Positions 44,446-50,849 of a DNA stretch of 52,592 bases are shown here, one piece after another. The DNA is from a virus: positions 1 through 52,592 of IMG/VR virus record IMGVR_UViG_3300010389_000023, one strand, 5' to 3'. The notes below the pieces were generated by a model. That model did not search any database, was not told the origin of the DNA, and saw only the letters and a list, made by a program, of their open reading frames with translations. The position numbers and the translations under genes were made by a program. Within the stretch, counting starts at the first letter, position 1. Each line of letters opens with the position of its first letter.

Positions 44446-46242
44446 TTACTCTTTATATGCGGTGAAACTTGAATTCTCTACATCAACATCCAGATAAACC
44501 TCACGGAGTGCCTGGATATCATTAGATAGTGGTTTTACTCTAACTGAAATTCTATTATCAAAGAATGATCCCTTGATAATAGTCAAGTCATATATTTTCA
44601 ATTCGCCCTTTGCATAATCAATATCCCCAACTTCCTTGTCAAGGACAACTTTTTCACCAGTTATAGTCTCTAGTCTATATAGGACAATTTTGCCATCCCT
44701 ATCTTCTAGATATACATCAAAGTTTGGATATTCTGTAACCCTAAATCCAGTAGTGGAAAGGGTTGGACCATCACAATCTTTATCAAATGCATTCTGGAAA
44801 CAGATCTCATAGTAAAAAGTAGAATTCAATTGAGGATAAAAATCTTTTCTCATTGTTACTTGAGTAAGATTTGAGTTGATACTACGATCAGCATCATCAA
44901 TTACACCAATAAACTTACTGTATCTAAATTTACCATTAAATCTCTCTGTATCAGATGTATCAATGTAATTTTGAACAGAACCAATAACTTTATCTCTAAT
45001 TTGTGCTGGAGTTTGATCTGTAACACTACGGTCGTAATAAATCTTACTACTTAACTCTACGTAAAGAATAGATGGATCGACAATAACTGGTTCTACAGAA
45101 GCAATAACATATTTGTCAAGTTCTGAAAGAATTTCTTGTTTTGTAAAAGAAGTAAGGTATGAAGCATCTTGTGGTTTCAATACAATGAATACTTTACCAT
45201 ACTCTGGAGGGTCTTGATCTTCGCCTCCAAAGATAATTATGTCGCTCGTGGCAGGGTATACCTTACGAACGATAGAAGCGTAGTCCTGGGCGGTTACAGC
45301 GCGGTCCTGTGTGCCATATGCCTTAGGAGCATTGTACTTAATTCTATTGGTAGATTCCATCTCTTCTCCACCAGATGATGCTACTGTCGAATTGATAGTA
45401 ACATCAAATGAATTTGGCGAAATGCCATCAGGATTTTCTAGGACACCAGAAAATACAAATGTTCTAACACCATTAGACTCTGGACCAGATGTGGTGATAT
45501 AAGAAACTTCAATTCTTGCACCGTTATCAAGTTTCTTACCTATAACACCATCACCAAATAGTAATTCATATCTTTCATCTTCAATTTCTTCTAAGAAGAA
45601 GACTTTTGAATTGGCATCAACTCCTAAGATATTATCTGCTACAAGATATGGTTCGCTAAAAGAACCACCAGTTGGAAATACCTTGACCCTAATGGTATTG
45701 GTATCAATATTTCTGTTGTCAAGTACAAATCTCTGTGACTTGAGTGAAGTATTGACAGTAAATGTATTGATTAGTTGTGTTCCCTCTCTGATAGGAACAT
45801 TTTCAAAAACTGCAGTTTGGTTTAATACTTGTGCCTTGGCATCATCAATCGCAACATACTGATAGATATTATTATCATATGAAGCAATAAACCCCGTGCC
45901 CTTCTTTAAGAAGAGTTCTGTATCGGTCGTGGGGTTGCTATAAGTAACTGTAAATGAAATATATGCTGTAGGAGAAGTAATGCTCTTAGGTCTGTACCCT
46001 AATTGCTTCGCAATCGCTACTACGTTGTCCCTCAAGGTGGCAGAATCAATGAATAGTTCATTGACTACCATGTTAGTGTTAAATGCCGTATAATAGGTGT
46101 TATAGGCGAGTGTATCGATTAGAGTCGATAACGCAGATCCATCAAAATCATAGTCAGTAAAATCTGACTGTGCTCTGAGATACTCTTTCAGAGATGCTTT
46201 GATATCTTCAAAATCTAGATTGGCAACCTGAGTATAAGGCAT
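44446..46242 (-). CDS. 6: Baseplate wedge protein gp6
   Basis: 598 residues (T4 gp6 has 660). gp6 dimers form the inner ring of the baseplate that holds the wedges together. The N-terminal block LDFEDIKASLKEYLRAQSDF, TDYDFDGSALSTLIDTLAYN, TYYTAFNTNMVVNELFIDSA and LRDNVVAIAKQLGYRPKS is the well-conserved gp6/baseplate J-like signature. Residues about 230-290 hold FGDGVIGKKLDNGARIEVSY, also typical of baseplate J family proteins. The region near 320 (KAYGTQDRAVTAQDYASIVR) is the conserved 'AvT..DY' segment. The start overlaps the gp25 stop (TAATG), and the gp7-like gene follows after four bases. Confidence 0.97.
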   Translation of the reverse strand: MPYTQVANLDFEDIKASLKEYLRAQSDFTDYDFDGSALSTLIDTLAYNTYYTAFNTNMVVNELFIDSATLRDNVVAIAKQLGYRPKSITSPTAYISFTVTYSNPTTDTELFLKKGTGFIASYDNNIYQYVAIDDAKAQVLNQTAVFENVPIREGTQLINTFTVNTSLKSQRFVLDNRNIDTNTIRVKVFPTGGSFSEPYLVADNILGVDANSKVFFLEEIEDERYELLFGDGVIGKKLDNGARIEVSYITTSGPESNGVRTFVFSGVLENPDGISPNSFDVTINSTVASSGGEEMESTNRIKYNAPKAYGTQDRAVTAQDYASIVRKVYPATSDIIIFGGEDQDPPEYGKVFIVLKPQDASYLTSFTKQEILSELDKYVIASVEPVIVDPSILYVELSSKIYYDRSVTDQTPAQIRDKVIGSVQNYIDTSDTERFNGKFRYSKFIGVIDDADRSINSNLTQVTMRKDFYPQLNSTFYYEICFQNAFDKDCDGPTLSTTGFRVTEYPNFDVYLEDRDGKIVLYRLETITGEKVVLDKEVGDIDYAKGELKIYDLTIIKGSFFDNRISVRVKPLSNDIQALREVYLDVDVENSSFTAYKE

Positions 46243-46637
46243 TATCGTGTACGCTCTAAGAAGAATTCTACTGCTACTGGAGTATCGTCGTTTCTACCAA
46301 TAATATTGTATTGCAATTCAACTTCATAACCATTATTCATATAATCTGGAGTGCAAATTACACTCTCTACGATAATTCTTGGTTCATACTTATTCAATAC
46401 ATCAACAATTTCAGATCTGATAATCGAACCAGATGCATAATCTAGAGGTTCGAATAACACATTTTGTATTCCACAACCAAGATTAGGTTGAAATGGTCTT
46501 TCACCCTTTCTAGTAAGAAGCAAGGCAGTGATCGCTTGAACGATAGCTGCCTTATCCTTTACTGTTACCAAATCATCGGAAACAGGATGCTTCTTGAAAG
46601 TAACACTCAAATCCTTGAATGTCTGAAAGGTTGGCAT
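46242..46637 (-). CDS. 25: Baseplate wedge protein gp25
   Basis: 131 residues, the same length as T4 gp25 (132). gp25 is the sheath-initiator/wedge protein with a lysozyme-like name but a structural role, and it links the baseplate inner ring to the first sheath ring. Diagnostic segments are DKAAIVQAITALLLTRKGER, PFQPNLGCGIQNVLFEPLD (the EPR-like core 'GERpf.P.fG'), and the YEPRIIVESVICTPD segment near residue 95 that carries the E-P-R motif. The neighbour gp6 overlaps at the stop. A late-type AATAAATA motif lies about 25 bases upstream. Confidence 0.97.
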   Translation of the reverse strand: MPTFQTFKDLSVTFKKHPVSDDLVTVKDKAAIVQAITALLLTRKGERPFQPNLGCGIQNVLFEPLDYASGSIIRSEIVDVLNKYEPRIIVESVICTPDYMNNGYEVELQYNIIGRNDDTPVAVEFFLERTR

Positions 46638-46661
46638 TTAGACACAGCAATAGGCTGCTAT

Positions 46662-46669
46662 TATTTATT
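46662..46669 (-). promoter_or_regulatory. Late-type promoter (AATAAATA) before gp25
   Basis: The minus strand has AATAAATA about 25 bases before the gp25 start. One base departs from the T4 consensus, and it overlaps the end of the preceding 71-residue gene. It would drive gp25-gp6-gp7-like. Confidence 0.45.
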
Positions 46670-46884
46670 CACTCGTGCCAACGCTCTACAAAGTCATCAA
46701 ATCCACCAGCACCTCCACAATGGCGTTCTAGGCGGTCTTCTGGAAGTGGGTATAGTTCTTCCTTCATCTTTGACCTGCGACGCTTTGTAGCAGCATCTAG
46801 AAGACGATCACTATCAGTTTCGCTGATAAGGGTCATACCCTCATCGATAAACTCTTTACTTTTGTCTACTGGAAATAATCCCAT
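46669..46884 (-). CDS. Small conserved hypothetical protein
   Basis: 71 residues. I choose the ATG at 46884 because a strong Shine-Dalgarno GGAGG followed by a T-run lies 8 bases upstream. The longer reading from 46899 would use that same GGAGG as its second and third codons (Glu-Val), so it is less likely. The protein starts MGLFPVDKSKEFIDEGMTLI, has a basic helix (LLDAATKRRRSKMKEELYPL) and ends in a Cys/Gly turn and ERHCGGAGGFDDFVERWHE. I do not recognise a function. Its place before gp25 suggests a late protein. Confidence 0.75.
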   Translation of the reverse strand: MGLFPVDKSKEFIDEGMTLISETDSDRLLDAATKRRRSKMKEELYPLPEDRLERHCGGAGGFDDFVERWHE

Positions 46885-46920
46885 TAAAAAAACCTCCATA
46901 AAGTCTGTTTCCAGAACTTT

Positions 46921-46942
46921 TAGAGAGGTTGCTATCTCTAAT
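46921..46942 (-). terminator. Weak hairpin after the oxygenase gene
   Basis: The minus strand reads TTAGAGA, an 8-base loop, then TCTCTAA, followed by AAGTTC. The 7-bp stem is AT-rich and there is no T-run. It could be a weak terminator, an mRNA end-stabiliser or chance. Confidence 0.3.
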
Positions 46943-46950
46943 ATTATGTA

Positions 46951-47502
46951 TTAAAGTAAAAAATTATAATTGCAAACTATTCTAATATTAGATTTTTCTG
47001 GACATGATGATGCATGATATGTTTCTCCTGGAAATAAAACACAACGACCTCTCTTTGGTGAAATAGAATTTATAATAGTTAAATCATCAAAAAAAGTTGT
47101 TGGACCATCACTATCATTTACATAATATAACATCGTGTAATGCGAATAATACTGATCGATGTGTGGTGTGTGAGATCTACCATTGTTCTGGTTTTTTATA
47201 AACATCCCAAGACGCACTCTTTTTAAGACAGATACTTTCTTATCATATGCATCTTTTACTGCTTTGTATAATATGGGTATTAATGCAGCAAGTGCTTGCT
47301 TTTCCTTGTAATTTTTTTCGAACTTAGATGAATATGCATCTGAATAAAGAAGATTTGCAAATCCGCTATTTGCATCCCCCAATCCCCCACCAGTGCTAAT
47401 GCCTGGTGTATAATGCCATGGAAAATTATTTTTAAAAATATCTTCTACTGATTGTTGAATAAATTCTGGAATAGAATTATCTAGTACAATAATATTACTC
47501 AT
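46951..47502 (-). CDS. 2OG-Fe(II) oxygenase (prolyl-4-hydroxylase-like)
   Basis: 183 residues with the double-stranded beta-helix signature of 2-oxoglutarate/Fe(II) dioxygenases. The iron ligands are H114 and D116 (in THTPHIDQYY, spaced HxD) and the distal H163 (in GETYHASSC). R174 (SNIRIVCNY) is the expected 2-oxoglutarate carboxylate binder. The middle SHYTMLYYVNDSDGPTTFFD and PKRGRCVLFPG segments match the family. Such enzymes hydroxylate proteins, nucleic acids or small molecules. In cyanophages they are common near structural genes, and their substrates are unknown. The ATG overlaps the stop of the 169-residue gene (ATGA), so the two are translationally coupled. It is intact and has all key residues, so it is probably active. 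Confidence 0.92.
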   Translation of the reverse strand: MSNIIVLDNSIPEFIQQSVEDIFKNNFPWHYTPGISTGGGLGDANSGFANLLYSDAYSSKFEKNYKEKQALAALIPILYKAVKDAYDKKVSVLKRVRLGMFIKNQNNGRSHTPHIDQYYSHYTMLYYVNDSDGPTTFFDDLTIINSISPKRGRCVLFPGETYHASSCPEKSNIRIVCNYNFLL

Positions 47503-48008
47503 AAAGTATTCCAGTGGTTATTTGGTCTTTCCCACCAAAAATGAAGATCTTTAACTGAGTCATCATAGTATAGTGAAACAATATCACTTTTAAATTTACT
47601 GTGAATATTCTCACATAATGAAAGCGTGTAATAATTCTTTTGTATGAACTTTTCCATACTCTGAGTAATCCATGTATAGTTGCCACCTCTGATGACACCT
47701 GCCTCACATAACACAAAGTTATCCCAGTCTAATACCCAATCAGCAAAATTAATTTCAAAATCAAGTTTATACTTCTCTACATTCTCATCTGGGAATGGCA
47801 CATTTACTGCCTCAATATGAAAAATCTCTCGATCCATTGACAATGAATGAGAGAGATGCTGAGTTACAATACTAGAGTAATCAGGAGATACGCACAAAAA
47901 ACAAGTCTTACTGGGATGAATATCCCAATCAGACATCTTAATCTTGTATGACATCTCCTGAATGAGTGCCATCTCGTTATCCTGTGAGATGAACAGTAAA
48001 TCTTTCAT
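47499..48008 (-). CDS. Hypothetical protein, coupled to the oxygenase
   Basis: 169 residues of mixed alpha/beta type. It begins KDLLFISQDNEMALIQEMSY with a hydrophobic strand, and residues 35-41 give another strand (TCFLCV). Residues 89-95 (ADWVLDW) precede a strand-then-loop segment, residues 97-113 (NFVLCEAGVIRGGNYTW), that superficially resembles the phosphoribosyltransferase PRPP loop (a strand, two acidic residues, small residues then a T/S-rich turn). Here the paired acidic residues are reduced to a single Glu, so catalysis of that type is doubtful. The start overlaps the 48-residue basic gene and the stop overlaps the oxygenase start, which suggests co-expression. No confident family assignment. 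Confidence 0.82.
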   Translation of the reverse strand: MKDLLFISQDNEMALIQEMSYKIKMSDWDIHPSKTCFLCVSPDYSSIVTQHLSHSLSMDREIFHIEAVNVPFPDENVEKYKLDFEINFADWVLDWDNFVLCEAGVIRGGNYTWITQSMEKFIQKNYYTLSLCENIHSKFKSDIVSLYYDDSVKDLHFWWERPNNHWNTL

Positions 48009-48154
48009 TACTTTCCTTGTCCGCGATAACGCTTTTTAGCATTGTTACGAGAAGTGGCAGCATATAGAGTATGCTTTGAATTCCCTTGGCGAGTCTTCTT
48101 CGGTTTCGACTCAATAATCTTCTTGCCGCTCAGACCAACTTTTGCTCGTGCCAT
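48008..48154 (-). CDS. Small highly basic conserved cyanophage protein
   Basis: 48 residues: MARAKVGLSGKKIIESKPKK, TRQGNSKHTLYAATSRNNAK, then KRYRGQGK. Lys and Arg make up roughly a third of residues, and it is rich in small residues with no predicted hydrophobic core, so it probably binds nucleic acid or an acidic protein surface. I recall near-identical short proteins in many cyanomyoviruses, but no function is known to me. Its stop overlaps the next gene's start (TAATG). A near-consensus sigma-70-type promoter lies just upstream at 48179-48207, unlike the late elements used by the structural genes. Confidence 0.82.
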   Translation of the reverse strand: MARAKVGLSGKKIIESKPKKTRQGNSKHTLYAATSRNNAKKRYRGQGK

Positions 48155-48178
48155 AGTGTTTTATCAATTGACTTCTAT

Positions 48179-48207
48179 ATTATACACCAATAAAGACATT
48201 ATGTGAA
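48179..48207 (-). promoter_or_regulatory. Sigma-70-type promoter before the small basic gene
   Basis: On the minus strand TTCACA and TATAAT are separated by exactly 17 bases; five of six -35 bases and all six -10 bases match the bacterial consensus. The -10 overlaps the PAAR gene stop. It would start transcription about 15-20 bases before the 48-residue gene. Confidence 0.55.
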
Positions 48208-48476
48208 CCCTCTGCAACAGTTCCACCAGGAAGCAATGTACCCCCAATCGGCATTGCTTGCTGACCATTGATCATAACTGTCGGACTTCCAACAGTATAA
48301 GTGTCAGGATGCACGTCTGTGCCGCATGTATGGGGCGCTGTGACGTTTGTAGCACAGTGGGCAGGCAGATTATTCACATAAACGTTTGGAGACGATGTAA
48401 CGCCAATTACAGGTGCATGGCATCCATGACCTGTTGTGATGTCCCCTAATCTTGACATTCCCCTAAGTGCTGGCAT
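48180..48476 (-). CDS. PAAR-repeat spike-tip protein
   Basis: 98 residues. PAAR proteins form the sharp conical tip that caps the central spike (T4 gp5.4 caps gp5) and may bind a metal at the point. The opening ALRGMSRLGDITTGHGCHAP is the typical PAAR start, with His17, Cys19 and His20 as possible metal ligands together with His40, Cys41 and His92. The middle NVYVNNLPAHCATNVTAPHT and the C-terminal PTVMINGQQAMPIGG, EGSHNVFIG complete the three-fold repeat pattern. It precedes the wedge genes, as PAAR does in T4 (between gp5 and gp6). A gp5-type lysozyme spike is not encoded in the window and would be elsewhere. Confidence 0.92.
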   Translation of the reverse strand: MPALRGMSRLGDITTGHGCHAPVIGVTSSPNVYVNNLPAHCATNVTAPHTCGTDVHPDTYTVGSPTVMINGQQAMPIGGTLLPGGTVAEGSHNVFIGV

Positions 48477-48477
48477 C

Positions 48478-49377
48478 TTACTTTGGATCGGGTATAATTC
48501 CTGTTGCCTTATTTAGATAGTACGCTAATCTCTTCTGTACAGGATCCCAATTGTTATTCACAACCATTGATCCATAGAATCTTGTAATATATGGTGGACA
48601 TGTATGAGTTACTGTCAACACATAATGATACGTCATTTTGACAATTTCTGATGGTTTCATCTTGACCCATGCAGAAACATCTGCTGTGAGACTCTCTATA
48701 AGGGCATTACCGCTCGTTACGACTGCTTCTTGATCATCGTTAGCAATAGAGTTTAGAAGTACGTTCTTGCCGCTTCTAGGGAAGAGTTGTGAAGTAATCC
48801 TCCCAGTATCTTGTTTTGCTAAAAGTTCTGTAAGTTCATTAAGCGGTATAGTCTTATTACCATTGATAAGATCAACATACGTCAACTTATCAAACCTGCT
48901 CGGCGTCTGGGTCTCATAATATGTTGCAAAAATATACTCCTGATCATAAAAATATTTCTCGGAGTAATACCCCTTAAGAGGTGCTACAAGTGTACCCACA
49001 GGAACTCCTGGCGGAGGGAATGTGATACTTCCATACTCCATCTGAGGTTCGTTGAATAATGGTAAACTAAACTCAGAAAGGTCTGTAACACCCACAGGCC
49101 CCTCTAGGATGGAACACCCCTTGCCTGCCGCAAAACTTTGTCCAGGTGACAGAGAGATGCCTGTGATGAGGTTTGGAGTGCCAGGGGGGATTGGTGGGCA
49201 GACTCCTGCAGCAACTACTTCAATGGACAATGTAGGATTGATTGTCTCATAAAGTACAGGGTCAAATCCACTACGTACTGCTGCAGAATACAGAGGTTTT
49301 GTTGCTGTAGGTTTCAGAGTGAACGTAGTGCCACTGACAAGCACCTCTTCATTTGGTGTGATTGTTATTGTCGTCAT
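48478..49377 (-). CDS. Probable virion protein upstream of PAAR
   Basis: 299 residues. The N-terminal third is beta-type (TTITITPNEEVLVSGTTFTL, NPTLSIEVVAAGVCPPIPPG), followed by EFSLPLFNEPQMEYGSITF and YSEKYFYDQEYIFATYYETQ. The last third is more ordered (DVSAWVKMKPSEIVKMTYHY, VVNNNWDPVQKRLAYYLNK). No catalytic motif is seen. In cyanomyoviruses a protein of this size just ahead of PAAR is usually annotated as a structural protein. It lies one base from the PAAR gene and overlaps the 76-residue gene's stop, so the three are probably co-translated. It might be a spike-shaft-associated or baseplate-hub protein; this is an inference from position. Confidence 0.82.
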   Translation of the reverse strand: MTTITITPNEEVLVSGTTFTLKPTATKPLYSAAVRSGFDPVLYETINPTLSIEVVAAGVCPPIPPGTPNLITGISLSPGQSFAAGKGCSILEGPVGVTDLSEFSLPLFNEPQMEYGSITFPPPGVPVGTLVAPLKGYYSEKYFYDQEYIFATYYETQTPSRFDKLTYVDLINGNKTIPLNELTELLAKQDTGRITSQLFPRSGKNVLLNSIANDDQEAVVTSGNALIESLTADVSAWVKMKPSEIVKMTYHYVLTVTHTCPPYITRFYGSMVVNNNWDPVQKRLAYYLNKATGIIPDPK

Positions 49378-49604
49378 TGTGTCTGCAAGACTCTAAATAT
49401 ATCACTTTTGATCTCTTTGACGTTATTGTGCAAATAATCTAACGTCTCTGAAAGGGTCTCGTAATCAGTTCCCGAGGGGCGGCGGTACATCAACGTGGGA
49501 CGCTCCAATTGCGATATCCGTTGGTCCAGGCTCTGCAATCTCTCGGACAGCACTAGGAGTGCTTTCTCCAGACTCTGCTGCTGCTTTTGTAACTCTTCCA
49601 TCAT
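49374..49604 (-). CDS. Small coiled-coil protein overlapping the 81-residue gene
   Basis: 76 residues: MMEELQKQQQSLEKALLVLS, ERLQSLDQRISQLE, then a Pro/Arg linker (RPTLMYRRPSGTDY) and a second helix (TLSETLDYLHNNVKEIKSDI). It should form two coiled-coil helices separated by a linker. A strong Shine-Dalgarno (AGGAG) lies about six bases upstream of the ATG, and the frame is closed by a TGA just before that, so the start is well supported. Its stop overlaps the 299-residue gene (ATGA). It shares 140 bases with the 81-residue ORF in another frame. Confidence 0.78.
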   Translation of the reverse strand: MMEELQKQQQSLEKALLVLSERLQSLDQRISQLERPTLMYRRPSGTDYETLSETLDYLHNNVKEIKSDIFRVLQTQ

Positions 49605-49710
49605 TTTGGTCTCCTCTCATAAATGCCTCAGCGGCGCGACTTTCGAACTCATCACAAAATCCATCAAAGTTATTCAGAATTGCTTCGAAGTTCTCAAAAG
49701 GGTTTTTCAT
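49465..49710 (-). CDS. Small acidic hypothetical protein, 3' part overlapping next gene
   Basis: 81 residues. The first 32 (MKNPFENFEAILNNFDGFCD, EFESRAAEAFMR) look like a genuine amphipathic acidic helix. The remaining 49 (GDQNDGRVTKAAAESGESTP and onward) are low-complexity and coincide with the coiled-coil gene in another frame. I keep the full reading because no earlier stop exists, but the C-terminal part could be functionally unconstrained. A GATAAATA late element lies about 60 bases upstream, so this gene could be the first of the late unit leading to PAAR. Confidence 0.6.
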   Translation of the reverse strand: MKNPFENFEAILNNFDGFCDEFESRAAEAFMRGDQNDGRVTKAAAESGESTPSAVREIAEPGPTDIAIGASHVDVPPPLGN

Positions 49711-49770
49711 GATTTTTTTGCTGGGAAAATTTTTTAGAATTCAAGGTTTTAAAAAAACCATTTTCAAAAA

Positions 49771-49778
49771 TATTTATC
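49771..49778 (-). promoter_or_regulatory. Late promoter (GATAAATA) at the start of the late region
   Basis: The minus strand has GATAAATA about 60 bases upstream of the ATG at 49710, after the terminator at about 49838-49869. It appears to be the first late promoter of the structural region in reading order. Confidence 0.5.
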
Positions 49779-49837
49779 GGTCGTTGGGATACTTTTGTAG
49801 GTTAGGGAAGTAGGGCATTTTCGCTTGGCGACCCTAA

Positions 49838-49869
49838 GTATAACAAAGGGGGCATAATTAACTGCCCCC
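49838..49869 (-). terminator. Rho-independent terminator ending the small-gene block
   Basis: On the minus strand a 7-bp stem (GGGGGCA/TGCCCCC) with an 8-base AT-rich loop is followed by TTTGTTATACTT. It lies about 11 bases after the HicA-like gene and marks the boundary between the small-gene block and the structural region. Confidence 0.8.
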
Positions 49870-49879
49870 AGGTATACTG

Positions 49880-50050
49880 TCAGACTGCTGCTAGTTTCTT
49901 ACTTAGTAGCACCGCTGTGTGTTGCTTAGGGCGATACGGCAATGTGATGATCTTGCCTGAAGGATGTGCCCATAGTTGATGCTTTGCTCCGTTGCGTTGT
50001 TTAATCCAACCGTTGATCTTAGCGATCTTCTGTAGTTGCTTGTCTGTCAT
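49880..50050 (-). CDS. HicA-like small protein (possible orphan toxin)
   Basis: 56 residues: MTDKQLQKIAKINGWIKQRN, GAKHQLWAHPSGKIITLPYR, then PKQHTAVLLSKKLAAV. The layout (N-terminal helix, 'xxGW..xRxxGxxHxxxxHPsGkixxlP', then a C-terminal helix) matches HicA mRNA interferases, whose fold is a double-stranded RNA-binding domain with a catalytic His in the GSHH-type loop. Here the equivalent would be His24 (GAKHQL). No HicB-type antitoxin is seen beside it. The family call is from pattern only; an RNA-binding role without toxicity is an alternative. It is followed directly by the block terminator. Confidence 0.8.
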   Translation of the reverse strand: MTDKQLQKIAKINGWIKQRNGAKHQLWAHPSGKIITLPYRPKQHTAVLLSKKLAAV

Positions 50051-50067
50051 CAGTTAGTGTAGAGAAA

Positions 50068-50256
50068 TCAACCGAATGTGGGCAGGGCGTTGATCGCTTC
50101 CTCTTGATAGCGGTCAGCATAGCACCCTGCCCACCACCAACCCTCAGCGGGGTTGATCATGCCAGCGAAGCGGGTCTGGGGTGCGGTCTCTGTCTTGCGA
50201 GCGACCCACATGGTCTCGCGGGTCTTGAGGTCGCTGCACTGTGAATAGATTGCCAT
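50068..50256 (-). CDS. Small hypothetical protein
   Basis: 62 residues: MAIYSQCSDLKTRETMWVAR, KTETAPQTRFAGMINPAEGW, then WWAGCYADRYQEEAINALPT. It is rich in aromatic residues (WWW at 40-42) with two well-placed cysteines. No known family is recognised. The leader is C/A-rich (CAACACACC) with no Shine-Dalgarno, and a -10 TATACT lies about 28 bases upstream. The HicA-like gene follows after 17 bases. Confidence 0.75.
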   Translation of the reverse strand: MAIYSQCSDLKTRETMWVARKTETAPQTRFAGMINPAEGWWWAGCYADRYQEEAINALPTFG

Positions 50257-50283
50257 GCTGTGTGGGGTGTGTTGTCTTGAGGT

Positions 50284-50289
50284 AGTATA
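50284..50289 (-). promoter_or_regulatory. Early-type -10 element (TATACT) before the 62-residue gene
   Basis: TATACT on the minus strand, about 30 bases before the ATG at 50256. No clear -35 is seen at 17 bases. The element sits immediately after the hairpin at 50291-50317. Confidence 0.4.
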
Positions 50290-50290
50290 G

Positions 50291-50317
50291 AGGCAAGGGG
50301 GGCAGCAGAGACCCCCC
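50291..50317 (-). terminator. Hairpin terminator after the DUF7249-like gene
   Basis: On the minus strand GGGGGG and CCCCCC are separated by 9 bases, followed by TTGCCTCT. A strong stem with a poor T-run lies about 12 bases after the stop at 50329. Confidence 0.55.
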
Positions 50318-50328
50318 TAGTGTGCGGT

Positions 50329-50598
50329 TCAGAGATCGACCATCATCTCATTCATCTCGTCTGCATCGATGGCGCACGAATCCCAACGCACCCCATCCTT
50401 AGTCTGCACGAGGTGGCGACCGATCTCCCCATCGGTCATGCAGCGCACGAACTTCTCCCAAGGGGTCTCATCGTCGCCACAGTACTCCACACACGCCTTA
50501 GCGGTGTTGTAAAGGAATTGATCGTTGCCAATCCAGAGGGCAGCGTTCCAGGTCTCGTAAGTTGCCCAACCGTTGTAGGTGCTGAGGGTGCTGGTCAT
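50329..50598 (-). CDS. Conserved small protein, DUF7249-like
   Basis: 89 residues. The opening STYNGWATYETWNAALWIGND is a widely seen 'YNGW.TYETWN.ALWI.ND' motif, which I associate with DUF7249-type phage and plasmid proteins of unknown function. The remainder is helical (QFLYNTAKACVEYC, PWEKFVRCMTDGEIG) with an acidic C-terminus (CAIDADEMNEMMVDL). Related proteins occur as accessory proteins of mobile elements, so an early anti-host role is possible but unproven. The leader contains CAAACAAACACAA and no Shine-Dalgarno. Confidence 0.82.
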   Translation of the reverse strand: MTSTLSTYNGWATYETWNAALWIGNDQFLYNTAKACVEYCGDDETPWEKFVRCMTDGEIGRHLVQTKDGVRWDSCAIDADEMNEMMVDL

Positions 50599-50636
50599 GT
50601 CGTTGTGTTTGTTTGGTATGTGAAAATTCTACAGGG

Positions 50637-50807
50637 TCAGGCGGCAGCAGCAGCGCCCTGGTGGACAGTAGTCAGATTGACCTCTGCCCAGTCGTATTCA
50701 TCACGCAGGCGGGCAGCGGTTGCCTCTGCTGCATCCTTATCCATCCACAGGGAGCAATGGTCGTCGGACTCGTAGAAATCGCCAGCGGTGACAACGTAGA
50801 TTTGCAT
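50637..50807 (-). CDS. Small hypothetical protein with an alanine tail
   Basis: 56 residues, read directly from the DNA: MQIYVVTAGDFYESDDHCSL, WMDKDAAEATAARLRDEYDW, then AEVNLTTVHQGAAAAA. Predicted beta-alpha-beta: a strand (QIYVVTAGD), an acidic loop, an amphipathic helix (DKDAAEATAARLRDEY) and a strand (AEVNLTTV). It ends in five Ala codons. The short 'YVVTAGDFYESDDHCSLWMDK' start is a pattern I have seen in small cyanophage proteins. The leader reads CAACACACAAACGAACC before ATG, with no Shine-Dalgarno. No function is known. Confidence 0.72.
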   Translation of the reverse strand: MQIYVVTAGDFYESDDHCSLWMDKDAAEATAARLRDEYDWAEVNLTTVHQGAAAAA

Positions 50808-50849
50808 CGGTTCGTTTGTGTGTTGAGAGTATCCTAGACGGTCTGCCGC

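Noticed and set aside
46885-46899. Five-codon longer start for the 71-residue gene
   Set aside because: The extra codons contain the GGAGG ribosome site that serves the downstream ATG.
47495-47716. A 73-residue minus-strand ORF within the 169-residue gene
   Set aside because: It overlaps that gene in another frame, lacks a ribosome site and has no plausible pattern.
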